Shown one piece after another: positions 54,422 to 64,000 of a DNA stretch of 64,000 nucleotides. A program made the position numbers and the translations under genes. This DNA comes from an uncultured Bacilli bacterium (GTDB taxonomy: Bacteria; Bacillota_I; Bacilli_A; RF39; UBA660). Location of the stretch: contig CAKOLW010000002.1 of assembly GCA_934096405.1 (NCBI GenBank), forward strand, positions 22,062-86,061, read 5' to 3'. Numbering within the stretch: the stretch's first letter is position 1; each line of letters begins with the position of its first letter. The notes under the pieces were generated by a model. That model was not told the origin of the DNA. It searched no databases and saw only the letters and a program-made list of their open reading frames with translations.

Positions 54422-57400
54422 TATTCTTCACCTTCTTCCATATCACTTTCATCATATTCTAAATCATCTAATGAGTCATACTCATCTTCAAATTCATCAT
54501 CTTCATCATCAAAGTCATCTTCTTGTGGTTCTTCAACTATTTCTTCTTTACTTGTATCTATTTCATCAATAGTTACTGGAGTATCTTCATCACTTTCTTC
54601 TTTTTCAAGTTCTTTTACATCTTTAAATCCATCTTTAGTTAATACACTAATATCTAAACCTAAAGCTTGGAACTCTTTAATTAGAACTCTAAATGATTCT
54701 GGAACTCCTGCTTGATCAACTGGTTTACCTTTAACTAGTTGTTCATATACCTTAACACGTCCTAAAACGTCATCTGACTTAATAGTTAATACTTCTTGTA
54801 AAATGTGAGCAGCACCATAAGCATATAATGCCCAAACTTCCATTTCACCGAATCTTTGACCACCAAATTGTGCTTTACCACCAAGAGGTTGTTGTGTTAC
54901 TAAACTGTAAGGTCCAGTAGAACGAGCATGCATCTTATCATCAACCATGTGATTAAGTTTAATCATATACATGACACCTACATTAACACGCTTATCAAAT
55001 CTTTCGCCTGTACGTCCATCATATAACCATGTCTTATAGTCAGGATCAAGTTTAGCTTCTTTTGTCATATTAACTATATCTTCTTCAGTAGCACTATCGA
55101 ATACTGGAGTTGCAATATGAACACCTAATGTTTTAGCAGCCATTCCTAAGTGTACTTCAAGAATTTGTCCAAGGTTCATACGAGATGGAACACCTAATGG
55201 GTTAAGTATTACATCAACTGTTCTTCCGTCTGGTAGGTAAGGCATATCTTCTTCAGGTAGAACTAAACTTACTACACCTTTGTTACCATGACGACCACTC
55301 ATCTTATCTCCTACTTGCATCTTTCTTTTCTTTATTAGATAAATTCTAATAATCTTAATTACACCAGCAGGTATTTCATCTGAGTTCTCTTTAGTAAATA
55401 CTTGTACATCATGTACTATTCCATTAGATCCATGAGGTACTCTTAATGAAGTATCTCTAACTTCACGAGTTTTTTCACCAAATATTGCATGTAATAATTT
55501 TTCCTCACTTGTTAATTCCTGAACTCCTTTTGGAGTAATTTTACCAACTAAAATATCGTTTTCTTTAACTTCTGTACCAATTCTAATGATACCATGTTCA
55601 TCAAGATTTCTACGAGCCTCTTCACTAACATTTGGAATATCTCTTGTAAATTCTTCTGGTCCTAATTTAGTATCACGACATTCTACTTCTAGCATTTCTA
55701 TATGTACTGAAGTTAATACATCATTTTTAACTATTCTTTCATTTAATATAACTGCATCTTCATAGTTATATCCATTATAAGTCATGAATGCAACTGTTAA
55801 GTTTTTACCTAAAGAGATCTCTCCATCATTTGTACTAGGTCCATCAGCAATAATATCTCCAACTTTAACTTCATCACCTTTTTTAACAATAGGCTTTTGA
55901 GTATAACAAGTTTCAGCATTACTTCTTTGATAACTTATTAGTTCATATTCATGTTTACCTTTACTATTTTTAATAATAATCTTCTTACCATCAACATAAT
56001 CTACTACGCCTTCATCTTTAGATTTTATTACACATCCAGAATCTAATGCAGCATATTTTTCAACACCAGTTCCTACAATTGGAGCTTCAGTAACCATTAA
56101 TGGTACTGCTTGACGTTGCATGTTAGCACCCATTAGTGCACGATTAGCATCATCATGTTCTAGGAATGGTATCATACTAGTTGTAATACTTACTATTTGA
56201 CTTGGTGAAACATCACTATAATCAACTTTAGTTTTTTCTACAACCAAGTTATCTCTATTAAATCTTACTGGTACACTATCTTCTCCAATTTCATTTTTAT
56301 CATTAACTTTAATAGTTGCTGGACAAATATAGAAATTTTCTTCTTCATCTGCTGTCATATAAACTATTTCATCAGTAAGTTTTCCGTTTTCAACTTTTCT
56401 ATATGGAGTCATTATAAATCCATATTCATTTAATTTAGCATAACCGGCTAAACTTGTAATAAGTCCAATATTTTGTCCTTCTGGAGTTTCTACTGGACAA
56501 ATTCTACCATAGTGAGATGAGTTAACATCACGAACTTCCATACCTGCTCTATCTCTTGATAATCCACCAGGTCCTAAAGCACTAAGTTTACGTTTATCAT
56601 ATAACTCAGCTAATGGGTTAATTTGATCCATGAATTTAGATAATTGGCTACTACCAAAGAATTCTTTTAAAGCTGCTGTAACAGGTCTAATATTTATTAA
56701 ACTCTTAGGAGTTACAGTATCTATATCTTGAGTAGTCATTCTTTCTCTAATTACTCTTTCCATACGAGCAATACCAACTCTAAATTGATTTTGAATTAAT
56801 TCTCCACCTTGTCTTACACGTCTATTAGCCAAATGGTCAATTTCATCAAAATTACCTACTCCATAATGTAAATTAATATAATAGTTAACACTAGCATAAA
56901 TATCACTAATAGTTAATCTCTTAGTATCAATACTTTGATCATTACCAATAACTTTAATGATTTTATCAGTTCCATCATTAGCATAAACTAAAACTTCTTG
57001 AACTTTATTATATTGATCTAATTCTTCATTAATTTTAACTTCATGAACACCATAACCACTTTTAAATATTGGTTTGATTTCTTCTAACAATTCTTTAGTG
57101 ATTAAAGTACCCTTTTTAACTTTAATTTCTCCATCAACAACTATATCTTCACCAATACGATTATTAAGTAATCTGTCACAAACATTTAACTTTCTATTGA
57201 ATTTGTAACGTCCTACTTTAGCTAAATCATATCTAAACTTATCAAAGAATCTAGTTATTAATTGGTTTTTACTAGAATCCAATGTAGCAGGTTCTCCAGG
57301 TCTTAATTTTTCATATATTTCTATTAATGCTTGATCAGTATTATTAGTAGAATCCTTTTCTATAGTATTAGTGATATATTCATCTTCACCAAACACTTTA

Positions 57401-58023
57401 ATAATATCATCATCACTAGACAAACCTAAAGCACGTAAGAATGTTGTAATTGGAACTTTTCTCGTTCTATCTATTCTTACATAGAAAATATTTCTAGCAT
57501 CAAGTTCATACTCTAACCAAGTTCCTTTACTAGGTATAACTTCACTTGTAATTATGTTACGTCCATTTTTATCTATTTCTCTTTTGAAATAAATACTAGG
57601 TGAACGAACTAATTGACAGTTAATTACTCTTTCAACACCATTTACAATAAATGATGCATTTTCTGTCATAAGTGGAATATCTCCTAAGAATACCTCTTGT
57701 TCTTTAACTTCACCAGTTTCGTTAATAAACAATCTTGCTTTAACTTTTAAAGGCGCAGCATACGTTACTCTTCTTTCTTTAGATTCATTAACTGAATATC
57801 TAGGTTCTTCTAAAGTATATTCACCAAATTCAAGCGATAAACTTCCACTGAAACTCTCCACTGGAAAAATATCTTCAAATACCTCTTTTATCCCCTCATC
57901 CAAAAATTTTTGAAAAGAATCTTTTTGAATTTCAAGTAAATTTGAAAGTTCAAATCTATTCTTTAATTTTGAGAAATTTCTTCTTTCTCTAGACATACCA
58001 AACTTTTCAACTTTGTAAGCCAT
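54421..58023 (-). CDS. rpoB: DNA-directed RNA polymerase subunit beta
   Basis: 1200 aa. Rifampicin-pocket region [19 protein letters not shown] and RLSALGPGG (read here as [16 protein letters not shown]), then [36 protein letters not shown] and [21 protein letters not shown]. Asp and His at the rif site look wild type. A long acidic C-terminal tail (about residues 1140-1200) follows the conserved end. Confidence 0.99.
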   Translation of the reverse strand: MAYKVEKFGMSRERRNFSKLKNRFELSNLLEIQKDSFQKFLDEGIKEVFEDIFPVESFSGSLSLEFGEYTLEEPRYSVNESKERRVTYAAPLKVKARLFINETGEVKEQEVFLGDIPLMTENASFIVNGVERVINCQLVRSPSIYFKREIDKNGRNIITSEVIPSKGTWLEYELDARNIFYVRIDRTRKVPITTFLRALGLSSDDDIIKVFGEDEYITNTIEKDSTNNTDQALIEIYEKLRPGEPATLDSSKNQLITRFFDKFRYDLAKVGRYKFNRKLNVCDRLLNNRIGEDIVVDGEIKVKKGTLITKELLEEIKPIFKSGYGVHEVKINEELDQYNKVQEVLVYANDGTDKIIKVIGNDQSIDTKRLTISDIYASVNYYINLHYGVGNFDEIDHLANRRVRQGGELIQNQFRVGIARMERVIRERMTTQDIDTVTPKSLINIRPVTAALKEFFGSSQLSKFMDQINPLAELYDKRKLSALGPGGLSRDRAGMEVRDVNSSHYGRICPVETPEGQNIGLITSLAGYAKLNEYGFIMTPYRKVENGKLTDEIVYMTADEEENFYICPATIKVNDKNEIGEDSVPVRFNRDNLVVEKTKVDYSDVSPSQIVSITTSMIPFLEHDDANRALMGANMQRQAVPLMVTEAPIVGTGVEKYAALDSGCVIKSKDEGVVDYVDGKKIIIKNSKGKHEYELISYQRSNAETCYTQKPIVKKGDEVKVGDIIADGPSTNDGEISLGKNLTVAFMTYNGYNYEDAVILNERIVKNDVLTSVHIEMLEVECRDTKLGPEEFTRDIPNVSEEARRNLDEHGIIRIGTEVKENDILVGKITPKGVQELTSEEKLLHAIFGEKTREVRDTSLRVPHGSNGIVHDVQVFTKENSDEIPAGVIKIIRIYLIKKRKMQVGDKMSGRHGNKGVVSLVLPEEDMPYLPDGRTVDVILNPLGVPSRMNLGQILEVHLGMAAKTLGVHIATPVFDSATEEDIVNMTKEAKLDPDYKTWLYDGRTGERFDKRVNVGVMYMIKLNHMVDDKMHARSTGPYSLVTQQPLGGKAQFGGQRFGEMEVWALYAYGAAHILQEVLTIKSDDVLGRVKVYEQLVKGKPVDQAGVPESFRVLIKEFQALGLDISVLTKDGFKDVKELEKEESDEDTPVTIDEIDTSKEEIVEEPQEDDFDDEDDEFEDEYDSLDDLEYDESDMEEGEE

Positions 58024-58116
58024 TTAGTCACCCCAATTCCATAGATTTAAAAACACAATAACGATAAAAAATACACGTATCGCAATTTATAATATTATCA
58101 GAAAATTGTAAACTTT

Positions 58117-58707
58117 TCAATACTTTTTAGCACGAAAAATATAAAATCCTTTACTTTTTTCTGTGTTTTCAACAATTAGTTCTTTATTAAGTACTTTTAC
58201 TATACTTTTTGCTCCCTGGTCTTTTCTTACAACAAACCATAATTCTCCACCAGAATTCAAATGTTCAACTGAACCATTAAGTATTTCCAAAACCTTTTCT
58301 TTGCCTGCTCTTATAGGTGGATTTGTAATAATAACATCATATTTATCTTTAACACTCTGGTAAGCATCACTCATATAAGCTTTAGCATTAACTTTATTTT
58401 CGTTTATATTTCTTTCAGTCAAATGTAATGCTCTTTTGTTCACATCAACCATTTCTACATAACTATTTGTAACTTTAGATAATACAATACCAATAAATCC
58501 ATACCCACATCCTACATCTAATATTTTTTTATTATCATGATTATATTTTAAATAATTTTCTACTAGAACTTTAGAGCCATAATCAATCTTATCCTTAGAA
58601 AAGACTCCTAAATCTGATAAAAAAGTAAAAGAGAAAGATTCATAATTATAATTAATCTTTCTTATTTCACTTTTTAAATTTTCATTATTTGTAAAGTAAT
58701 GTTCCAT
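58117..58707 (-). CDS. RsmC-like class I SAM methyltransferase (YbxB type)
   Basis: 196 aa. MEHYFTNNENLKSEIRKI start, SAM loop LDVGCGYGFIGI, the catalytic ITNPPIRAGKE (NPP-[FYW]-like, with Ile), ending FYIFRAKKY. In Bacillus, ybxB also sits between rplL and rpoB. Likely 16S rRNA m2G methyltransferase by family; NPPI rather than NPPF is usual in this subgroup. Confidence 0.9.
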   Translation of the reverse strand: MEHYFTNNENLKSEIRKINYNYESFSFTFLSDLGVFSKDKIDYGSKVLVENYLKYNHDNKKILDVGCGYGFIGIVLSKVTNSYVEMVDVNKRALHLTERNINENKVNAKAYMSDAYQSVKDKYDVIITNPPIRAGKEKVLEILNGSVEHLNSGGELWFVVRKDQGAKSIVKVLNKELIVENTEKSKGFYIFRAKKY

Positions 58708-58725
58708 ATAGCTCCTTTTTAATCT

Positions 58726-58977
58726 TTATTTCTTTTTACTATAACTAAATGAATATTTATCTAAAATAGCTTCTGCTTTAATATTTTCATACTTTCTAAG
58801 TAAAAATTCATACCTTTCCATTTTATCTAAAATTTTTTCATAATTCTTTTCATATGGATTTAATAACTTAATTTCATTTAATAAATTATTAAGTTTTGTT
58901 GTAATATTTTTAATTAATAAATTTAATAATTTTATTTTTTTCTTTAAAAATATTTTTTCGTTAGTTTTTACTCTCAT
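58726..58977 (-). CDS. Small coiled-coil protein 5 of the rplL-rpoB interval
   Basis: 83 aa, starting MRVKTNEKIFLKKKIKLLN. Lys/Leu/Asn-rich helix throughout, predicted coiled coil, no Cys, ends Tyr-Ser-Lys-rich (SFSYSKKK). Overlaps the previous gene by 17 bp, so translationally coupled. Unknown function. Confidence 0.65.
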   Translation of the reverse strand: MRVKTNEKIFLKKKIKLLNLLIKNITTKLNNLLNEIKLLNPYEKNYEKILDKMERYEFLLRKYENIKAEAILDKYSFSYSKKK

Positions 58978-59281
58978 AATTATGTTTCTTTAGTGTTAAA
59001 TTTGACTCATCAATATTTTTAATTTGATCACTTACTAAGCAAGTATCTAATATCAAGTTATATAATTTTTCTCTTTGCTTTTTTATTTTACTTTCATAAT
59101 CTTTTAATTTGTCTTCTAAAACACTTATTTCATTTTTAGTAGTGTGTAATGATTTTTTAGTAGATTTCAAATTGATAAGTGTTTTACCATATGAATTGTT
59201 TAAATACTTTAATAAAATTGTAACTTTAACTATTTCACTTTTATAATATTCTAGTTTTTTTATTAATTCTTTTTTACTCAT
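58961..59281 (-). CDS. Small coiled-coil protein 4 of the rplL-rpoB interval
   Basis: 106 aa from the ATG at 59281 (GGGG site upstream; in-frame ATGs at 59299 and 59296 precede it). MSKKELIKKLEYYKSEIV opens one long amphipathic helix with heptads (ISVLEDKLKDYESKIKKQREKL). No known domain. Confidence 0.65.
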   Translation of the reverse strand: MSKKELIKKLEYYKSEIVKVTILLKYLNNSYGKTLINLKSTKKSLHTTKNEISVLEDKLKDYESKIKKQREKLYNLILDTCLVSDQIKNIDESNLTLKKHNYESKN

Positions 59282-59306
59282 AATAACCCCATTCATCATA
59301 TAATAT

Positions 59307-59651
59307 TTATTTTTTATTCTTTCTAAGTTCTTTAACCATTTTTAATTCTTCAATTTTTCCATTAACAAAGAATAATTCAGTTTCTAAGCATTCTATACGT
59401 GTAGCATATCTTTTAGCTCTTAAAAATGCTCTTCTTTCTTGTTTTTTCAAACTGATTAAATGTTTATGCATAAAGTATAATATTTCCATTTCTTGTGGTG
59501 TACCTACTAAACGATACTCTTTCAAAGCTTGTATTTCTCTATTAATTTCATTTATTTTTTTAGTTTCACTAAGTAGTTGATTCTTTTTTTTAGTTATTTG
59601 AACCTCTATTTTTTTCTTTTCATTTTCTAAATTTTCAATATATTCATTCAT
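59307..59651 (-). CDS. Small coiled-coil protein 3 of the rplL-rpoB interval
   Basis: 114 aa, MNEYIENLENEKKKIEVQ. Two helices separated near EYRLVGTPQEME; the second is Arg-rich (ISLKKQERRAFLRAKRYATR), unlike its neighbours, so nucleic-acid contact is conceivable. No known domain. Confidence 0.65.
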   Translation of the reverse strand: MNEYIENLENEKKKIEVQITKKKNQLLSETKKINEINREIQALKEYRLVGTPQEMEILYFMHKHLISLKKQERRAFLRAKRYATRIECLETELFFVNGKIEELKMVKELRKNKK

Positions 59652-59728
59652 CTTAAATCCTCCCTAAATAAAATGTACTTCTCATAACTTAATTATATAC
59701 TAATTAACTTTATTTTTCAAGGTATAAG

Positions 59729-60199
59729 CTATTTTATCAATCTTTTGTGATTACTAAAATAATTTTTAATTTCTTCAATACTGTTAAGATTATTATTTAA
59801 TACTGTTTCTAATATATATTCTTTATTACTTTCTGCTTCTTTTAATAATATAGAATCATTTAGTTCTTTTTCTATAAATAATTCGTCTGTTAAGAAAGAA
59901 TATTTAATATATTGATTATCTGAAATAACTGCAAACACTATTTGTCTATTTCTTTTATATAATAAATCTAATTTATGTAAACTTTGATAATATTTTTTTT
60001 GATCAGTTTCTTTAGTTTTTCTTGCTGTTCTAAACCTATTTTTAATTTCTCCAGAACTAGGATTTTCATATAAAAGTTTACTTAATTTATCATAATTCTT
60101 CTTACTTCTATTATAGTTAATAAAAGACAAATTAACTTGTTCACTTAGTAATAGAATTTCTTTATTAAGCTCTTTTTTTCTTTCAATTATTTTATTCAT
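59729..60199 (-). CDS. Small coiled-coil protein 2 of the rplL-rpoB interval
   Basis: 156 aa from the ATG at 60199 (GGAGG five bases upstream). A helical N-terminal half (MNKIIERKKELNKEILLLS) is followed by a Tyr-rich segment and a helical end with SIEEIKNYFSNHKR. No known domain. Confidence 0.65.
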   Translation of the reverse strand: MNKIIERKKELNKEILLLSEQVNLSFINYNRSKKNYDKLSKLLYENPSSGEIKNRFRTARKTKETDQKKYYQSLHKLDLLYKRNRQIVFAVISDNQYIKYSFLTDELFIEKELNDSILLKEAESNKEYILETVLNNNLNSIEEIKNYFSNHKRLIK

Positions 60200-60240
60200 C
60201 AAAACCTCCAAATGCTATAAGATAATTTTATTTTCAAGAA

Positions 60241-60564
60241 TTATTTTTTTAATTCTTTTACTTTTCCAGAAGATAACTCATTTATTTTTTTATTTATTGT
60301 TTCTTGACTTAACAATGCTTTTCTTAATACCAATGCCTCTTTTTCATATTTCAAAACACTAGTCTTTTTATTCTGCTCCAATTCTTGTAATTTTTCAGCA
60401 TAATATAAATCATTTTTCTTTTTAAGCATTTCTTTCATTAAAAATATTTCATTTTTTATATTTTCTATTTCACTAGCATATTCAAATAAAATTAATGATT
60501 GTTTGCTAATGATTTTTTCTACTGATTCTTTTTGTGATTTTAATTTTTTAGTTTCATCTAACAT
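60241..60564 (-). CDS. Small coiled-coil protein 1 of the rplL-rpoB interval
   Basis: 107 aa, MLDETKKLKSQKESVEK. Almost entirely one charged coiled coil (YAEKLQELEQNKKTSVLKYE), ending SSGKVKELKK. First gene after the promoter at 60588-60616, with AAGGAGGG before the ATG. Unknown function. Confidence 0.68.
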   Translation of the reverse strand: MLDETKKLKSQKESVEKIISKQSLILFEYASEIENIKNEIFLMKEMLKKKNDLYYAEKLQELEQNKKTSVLKYEKEALVLRKALLSQETINKKINELSSGKVKELKK

Positions 60565-60587
60565 ACCAATATCCCTCCTTGGAAAGT

Positions 60588-60616
60588 ATTATACAAAAAA
60601 ACAAGTCTTTTTTCAA
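60588..60616 (-). promoter_or_regulatory. Promoter embedded in the rplL terminator
   Basis: -35 TTGAAA (60616-60611), 17-bp spacer, -10 TATAAT (60593-60588) preceded by TG. Both hexamers are at or near consensus. The -35 lies in the terminator loop region and the spacer holds the 3' arm and U tract. Drives the coiled-coil genes and probably also the methyltransferase and rpoBC. Confidence 0.75.
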
Positions 60617-60623
60617 GACTTGT
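60595..60623 (-). terminator. Terminator after rplL
   Basis: 9-bp stem ACAAGTCTT/AAGACTTGT (60623-60615 with 60609-60601) and T7 on the reverse strand, 17 bp past the rplL stop. Confidence 0.85.
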
Positions 60624-60639
60624 CTTTAGTAATTATAAA

Positions 60640-61008
60640 CTACTTTAATTCTACAGTAGCGCCAGCTTCTTCTAATTTAGCTTTAATTTCATTAGCTTCA
60701 TCCATAGAAACGTTTTCTTTAATGTTACCACCATTATCAGCAACATCTTTAGCTTCTTTAAGACCTAAACCAGTGATTTCTCTTACAATTTTAATAACTT
60801 GTAATTTTTGAGCACCAGCAGCAGTTAATACTACAGTCTTAGTTACGTCTCCTTCATCTTCAGCGCTAGCTGCTGGAGCAGCTGCTACAGCTACAGCACT
60901 TGGATCTACTCCAAATTCTTCTTTCATCATATCAACTAATTCTTTAACTTCTAGAATAGTCTTTTCTTTGATAGCTTCAATAATATCTTTATTTTCAATT
61001 TTTGCCAT
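60640..61008 (-). CDS. rplL: 50S ribosomal protein L7/L12
   Basis: 122 aa. N-terminal dimerisation helices, Ala-rich hinge ([16 protein letters not shown]) and C-terminal GTPase-factor-binding domain ([30 protein letters not shown]). Forms the stalk with L10. Starts at the rplJ stop. Confidence 0.98.
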   Translation of the reverse strand: MAKIENKDIIEAIKEKTILEVKELVDMMKEEFGVDPSAVAVAAAPAASAEDEGDVTKTVVLTAAGAQKLQVIKIVREITGLGLKEAKDVADNGGNIKENVSMDEANEIKAKLEEAGATVELK

Positions 61009-61511
61009 TATTCATTTCCTCCCTTTTCTTGTTTTTCGGCATATAAGTTTAATGCTATTGATAAATTTCTTACATGTTCAATTAAGCCACTGGCAAACAT
61101 AGTAAGAAGTCCTTCGTAACTTGGTATTGATGCATATTCATTAATAGTTTCAACATTAGCAAATTCACCATTAATATAACCAGCTTTAATAGATAAATTT
61201 TCATTTTTCTTAGCTACTTCACTAACTAATTTAATAGGTTCAATAATGTCTTTACTAAAGATGTAAGCATTAGGACCAGTCATATAGTCATCTAACTTAA
61301 TATTTTTATCTTTAAGAGCTAAGTTAGCTAAAGTATTTTTATATACTTTTAAATCACTACCACTACTCTTAAGACTTTGTCTTAAATCACTAAGTTCTTT
61401 AACTGTCATACCTTGGTAATCTACTAATAATAAAGTATTAGCATTATCAAGTTTATCACAAATCTCTTGAACTTGAGCTTTTTTAAGTCCTAGACTTTTT
61501 TCACTTGCCAT
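61008..61511 (-). CDS. rplJ: 50S ribosomal protein L10
   Basis: 167 aa from the ATG at 61511 (AGGAGGAAAC upstream); a longer frame from 61550 would run through the leader terminator. Typical [19 protein letters not shown] and a C-terminal helix that binds L12 dimers. Autoregulated through the leader at 61532-61612. Confidence 0.97.
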   Translation of the reverse strand: MASEKSLGLKKAQVQEICDKLDNANTLLLVDYQGMTVKELSDLRQSLKSSGSDLKVYKNTLANLALKDKNIKLDDYMTGPNAYIFSKDIIEPIKLVSEVAKKNENLSIKAGYINGEFANVETINEYASIPSYEGLLTMFASGLIEHVRNLSIALNLYAEKQEKGGNE

Positions 61512-61531
61512 AGTTTCCTCCTTTATTATTG

Positions 61532-61612
61532 AAAAAAGTTTTCCGCACAAGGAAAACTATAAAAAGTATTTCCTCGGTAGGATTTATTTTTATACCTACT
61601 GTCTACGGCCAA
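61532..61612 (-). promoter_or_regulatory. L10 leader RNA
   Basis: Reverse strand: CCGTAGACAGTAGGT ... ATCCTACCGAGG matches the L10(L12)4-binding leader (Rfam L10_leader type), followed by the attenuator hairpin AGTTTTCC/GGAAAACT (61558-61551 with 61544-61537) and T6. Excess L10 is expected to favour termination before rplJ. Confidence 0.85.
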
Positions 61613-61659
61613 CTACAAAATGTATTTTATAACATTTTAGTTCATTTGTAAATAGTTAA

Positions 61660-62349
61660 TTAGAAATTTGTTAAATCTAATTTAACTCCAGGACCCATTG
61701 TTGAAGATATTGTTATATTTTTAACAAAAGTTCCCTTTACACCACTTGGTTTATTTTTGATAACTTCATTAATGAAAGCAACTAAGTTTTCAGTTAATGC
61801 TTTTTCATCAAAACTTACTTTACCAACGATAGCGTGAACGTTTCCGTTTGAATCTGCACGATACTCAATCATACCTTTTTTGATATTTTCAATAGCAGCT
61901 TCTACGTTAGTTGTAACTGTTCCTGTCTTAGGGTTAGGCATTAATCCTTTAGGTCCTAATACTTTACCTAATTTACCAAGGCTAACCATCATTTCAGGTG
62001 TTGCAACTATGATATCGTAATCAAACCAGTTTTCTTTTCCAATCTTTTCAACGATTTCTTCTGCTCCTACAAAGTCAGCTCCAGCTTTCTTAGCTTCTTC
62101 TGCTTTAGTTTTAGTAACAACTAAGATTTTTTTAGTTTTACCAGTACCATGAGGTAATGTAAAACTACTTCTTACTTGTTGATCACTCTTAGTAGTATCA
62201 ATATTTAAATTTAATGCTACTTCAACAGTTTCGTCAAATTTTCTTTTTGAAAGAGATTTTACTAGTTTAACCGCTTCTTCTGGTGTATATGCTTTAGTTT
62301 TATCTACACTTTTAGAAGCTTCCACATAAGCACGTCCATGACGTTTCAT
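61660..62349 (-). CDS. rplA: 50S ribosomal protein L1
   Basis: 229 aa: MKRHGRAYVEASKSVD start, KFDETVEVALNLNID, the conserved VLGPKGLMPNPKTGTV and ENLVAFINEVIKNKPSG. Binds 23S rRNA at the L1 stalk and, in many bacteria, its own mRNA. Confidence 0.98.
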   Translation of the reverse strand: MKRHGRAYVEASKSVDKTKAYTPEEAVKLVKSLSKRKFDETVEVALNLNIDTTKSDQQVRSSFTLPHGTGKTKKILVVTKTKAEEAKKAGADFVGAEEIVEKIGKENWFDYDIIVATPEMMVSLGKLGKVLGPKGLMPNPKTGTVTTNVEAAIENIKKGMIEYRADSNGNVHAIVGKVSFDEKALTENLVAFINEVIKNKPSGVKGTFVKNITISSTMGPGVKLDLTNF

Positions 62350-62406
62350 ATTTTTCCCTCCTTTATGTGGTATTTGGATTATTATATTACTTTACTCGAC
62401 TTTAAA

Positions 62407-63000
62407 TTATTCTTCTGTTTCTTGTTTTTGTTCAGTTGATTCAATTTCAGGAACATCTTGATCAGCCATAGCTTTAGCATTTGCTTCCATTTCAGCAAGT
62501 TCTTCATCTAACTTAGCCATTTCAGCTTCTGCCTCCTTAGCTTCTTCAGCTTGTTCTTCAAGTTCCTTATCATTTAATCCTTTAACAGCAATTCCCATGT
62601 TTCTTGCTGTTCCAGCAATAGTTCTCATAACAGCATCAATATTATTAGTATTTTCATCTGGTAATTTAATTTCTGCTATTTCTTTTAATTGATCCTTAGT
62701 TATAGTAGCAACTATTTCATTAGCGCCTTTAACACCACCTTTTTGTAATTTAGCTGCCTTTAATAATAATGAAGCAGTTGGTGGAGTCTTAAGTACGAAA
62801 TCAAAACTTCTATCTTCGTAAACAGTAACTTCAACTGGAATTATATCTCCCATTTTTTCTCTAGTTGCATCATTATATCTTGTACAAAATTCTTGTAGAT
62901 TAATTCCTAAAGGTCCGAAAATAGTACCTACTGGTGGAGCTGGTGTTGCTTTACCTGCAGGGATTTGAATCTTAACGACTTTAGTAACTTTCTTTGCCAC
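62407..63000 (-). CDS. rplK: 50S ribosomal protein L11 with C-terminal acidic extension
   Basis: 197 aa from the GTG at 63000 (AGGAGGTG six bases upstream; an ATG at 63009 lies on top of that site). The Pro-rich loop PAGKATPAPPVGTIFGPLGIN and VKTPPTASLLLKAA are typical. The normal L11 ends near residue 140 (RNMGIAVKG); the last 55 residues form an unusual Ala/Glu-rich acidic helix (EAEAEMAKLDEELAEMEANA). Confidence 0.95.
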   Translation of the reverse strand: MAKKVTKVVKIQIPAGKATPAPPVGTIFGPLGINLQEFCTRYNDATREKMGDIIPVEVTVYEDRSFDFVLKTPPTASLLLKAAKLQKGGVKGANEIVATITKDQLKEIAEIKLPDENTNNIDAVMRTIAGTARNMGIAVKGLNDKELEEQAEEAKEAEAEMAKLDEELAEMEANAKAMADQDVPEIESTEQKQETEE

Positions 63001-63037
63001 GAAAAACACCTCCTATAAATTTTATTTAGTAAATTTC

Positions 63038-63106
63038 GCGAGTGGTTTATCAAGTAATCCAAATTCTCTCCCACTTATTTAGTTACATAATAAATATATA
63101 ACTCGC
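63038..63106 (-). promoter_or_regulatory. Structured rplKA leader, possible L1-binding site
   Basis: Between promoter and rplK. GTGGGAG (63074-63068) and GATAAACCAC (63051-63042) can form a GTGG/CCAC hairpin, like L1-mRNA sites. An alternative pairing of GCGAGT (63106-63101) with ACTCGC (63043-63038) uses two of the same bases. Inferred only. Confidence 0.4.
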
Positions 63107-63111
63107 TTCAA

Positions 63112-63140
63112 ATAATATCACAAAATACCTTATTTTTCAA
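63112..63140 (-). promoter_or_regulatory. Promoter of rplK-rplA
   Basis: -35 TTGAAA (63140-63135), 17-bp spacer, -10 TATTAT (63117-63112). The start would be near 63105. Confidence 0.75.
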
Positions 63141-63155
63141 CCCAGTTTTGTTATT

Positions 63156-64000
63156 TTAAGCAGTTTTTTCTAAATATTCACAAATATTTTCATTACTTGT
63201 TATAAATTTTCTTATTCTTATTTCTTCACTATTTATATACTTTATTAGCCATTTATTATCTTTTTTACACAAGATTACTCCATTAGTTTTATTATGGTAT
63301 TCTTTTTTTAGTTCTAAATCTATATAATTCATATATGTTTCTATCTGACCAATATGTTCTTTCTTTAATTCTGTTATTTTTAGTTCTACTACAACATAAT
63401 TTAAATCAATTGTATTAAACAACAATACATCAATATAATTATAATTATTTCCGATTTTAATTTTATATTGACTATTAACATATGTATATCCTTCACCTAA
63501 TGACTTACAAAATTCAACTGGATTTTCGTCTACATATTTTTGAAGTATTTTCACTGTTAGTTTTTCTTTAAACCTTAAACCATTTAATACCACTGGATTA
63601 GGTATTGTATCTTTAATTGGTACTACTTCTTATCTAGATAGTTTTTCTTTCACTTCATTATCAATCCTATCATATTCTTTAGATTTAATCTTATCTCTCA
63701 ATTCTCTTTTTGTTAGATTAAATGTATTTGAAATATTTAAGTAATATTCTATCTCATTTTCATCTTTTAGTTTTAATATTTCACATATGTTTGACCATGT
63801 TATATTAAAAGTTTTGAATTTGGCAGCCAATGGCTGCCCTTTTTGACAAACTAAATAAAAATTTCTCATATATTTTAAACTTCTGGTAGAAAACCCTTTA
63901 CCAAGTTCACTCGTTAATCTCTCAGAATATTCTTTAATAAGTTGATTACCATATTTAGCTCTTGTTTCTCCACCTTGTGCTTCTATAAGTAATTTTCCTA
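63156..64000 (-). pseudogene. DUF1016/YhcG-family nuclease gene with an in-frame stop, cut by window edge
   Basis: One continuous frame from the edge to the TAA near 63156. N-terminal DUF1016 part: SERLTSELGKGFSTRSLKYMRNFY, TWSNICEILKL, NLTKRELRDKIKS. C-terminal PDDEXK nuclease part: SLGEGYTYV, VVVELKITELKKEHIGQIETYM (ELK as the catalytic end) and GVILCKKDN. A single TAA at 63632-63630, just after VKEKLSR, interrupts the frame; sequence continues undisturbed (EVVPIKDTIPNP). The family's usual length and both domains are otherwise kept. Confidence 0.8.

Overview
The window looks like chromosome of a very AT-rich (roughly 30% GC by eye), Gram-positive-type, uncultured Bacillota, probably one of the gut Bacilli/Clostridia lineages related to RF39 or Erysipelotrichia. 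The evidence is the rplK-rplA-rplJ-rplL-rpoB-rpoC order, PASTA kinase/PP2C pair, MurT/GatD, CdaA/YbbR, tmRNA, sporulation genes (GerE, GerM, SpoIIIAH), CCA-encoding tRNAs and AGGAGG-type ribosome sites. The standard bacterial code fits: TGG encodes Trp and TGA acts as stop. No phage, transposase or CRISPR array was seen.

Layout. 1-4.1 kb: ftsQ-like (cut by the edge), rsgA, prkC, prpC. 4.1-6.5 kb: a compact two-peptide bacteriocin-like locus with a C39-peptidase ABC exporter. 6.7-10.7 kb: tRNA-Arg, then GerM, GerE, SpoIIIAH, an unknown protein, efp and rpmG; the remaining spoIIIA genes are absent from their usual place. 10.7-12.1 kb: three copies of a small promoter-hairpin-terminator RNA interleaved with two copies of a CdiA-CT-like nuclease gene, one of them broken. 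12.1-14.1 kb: SDR and YnbB-like PLP enzyme. 14.1-19.5 kb: repeat-rich surface proteins, one with a decayed tail, behind an unusual structured leader. 19.7-27.6 kb: heterodimeric ABC exporter, hemW, tRNA-Ile/Glu, prepilin, yqeY, rpsU, rpe. 27.7-29.8 kb: murT-gatD, whose GatD lacks the catalytic Cys and His. 29.8-34.5 kb: two TasA-like/lectin-like surface proteins, one carrying a GC-rich, A-poor C-terminal patch suggestive of a diversity-generating retroelement target; the second copy of the structured leader lies in front. 34.5-46.5 kb: lipoproteins, cdaA-ybbR, DUF3048, PspC, hypotheticals, a proX remnant and a possible small tRNA-Thr-adjacent island. 46.5-50.6 kb: tRNA-Thr, ssrA, EamA, MBL, GNAT, pncC, Zn-PLC. 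50.7-63 kb: rpoC, rpoB, a methyltransferase, five small coiled-coil proteins, rplL, rplJ, rplA, rplK. The right edge holds a DUF1016 gene with an in-frame stop.

The genes are mainly housekeeping and envelope functions. Accessory interest is concentrated in the bacteriocin locus, the RNA/nuclease array, the paired attenuator-like leaders that precede surface-protein genes, and the hypervariable-looking patch. Family assignments come from reading motifs by eye; no database search was run.
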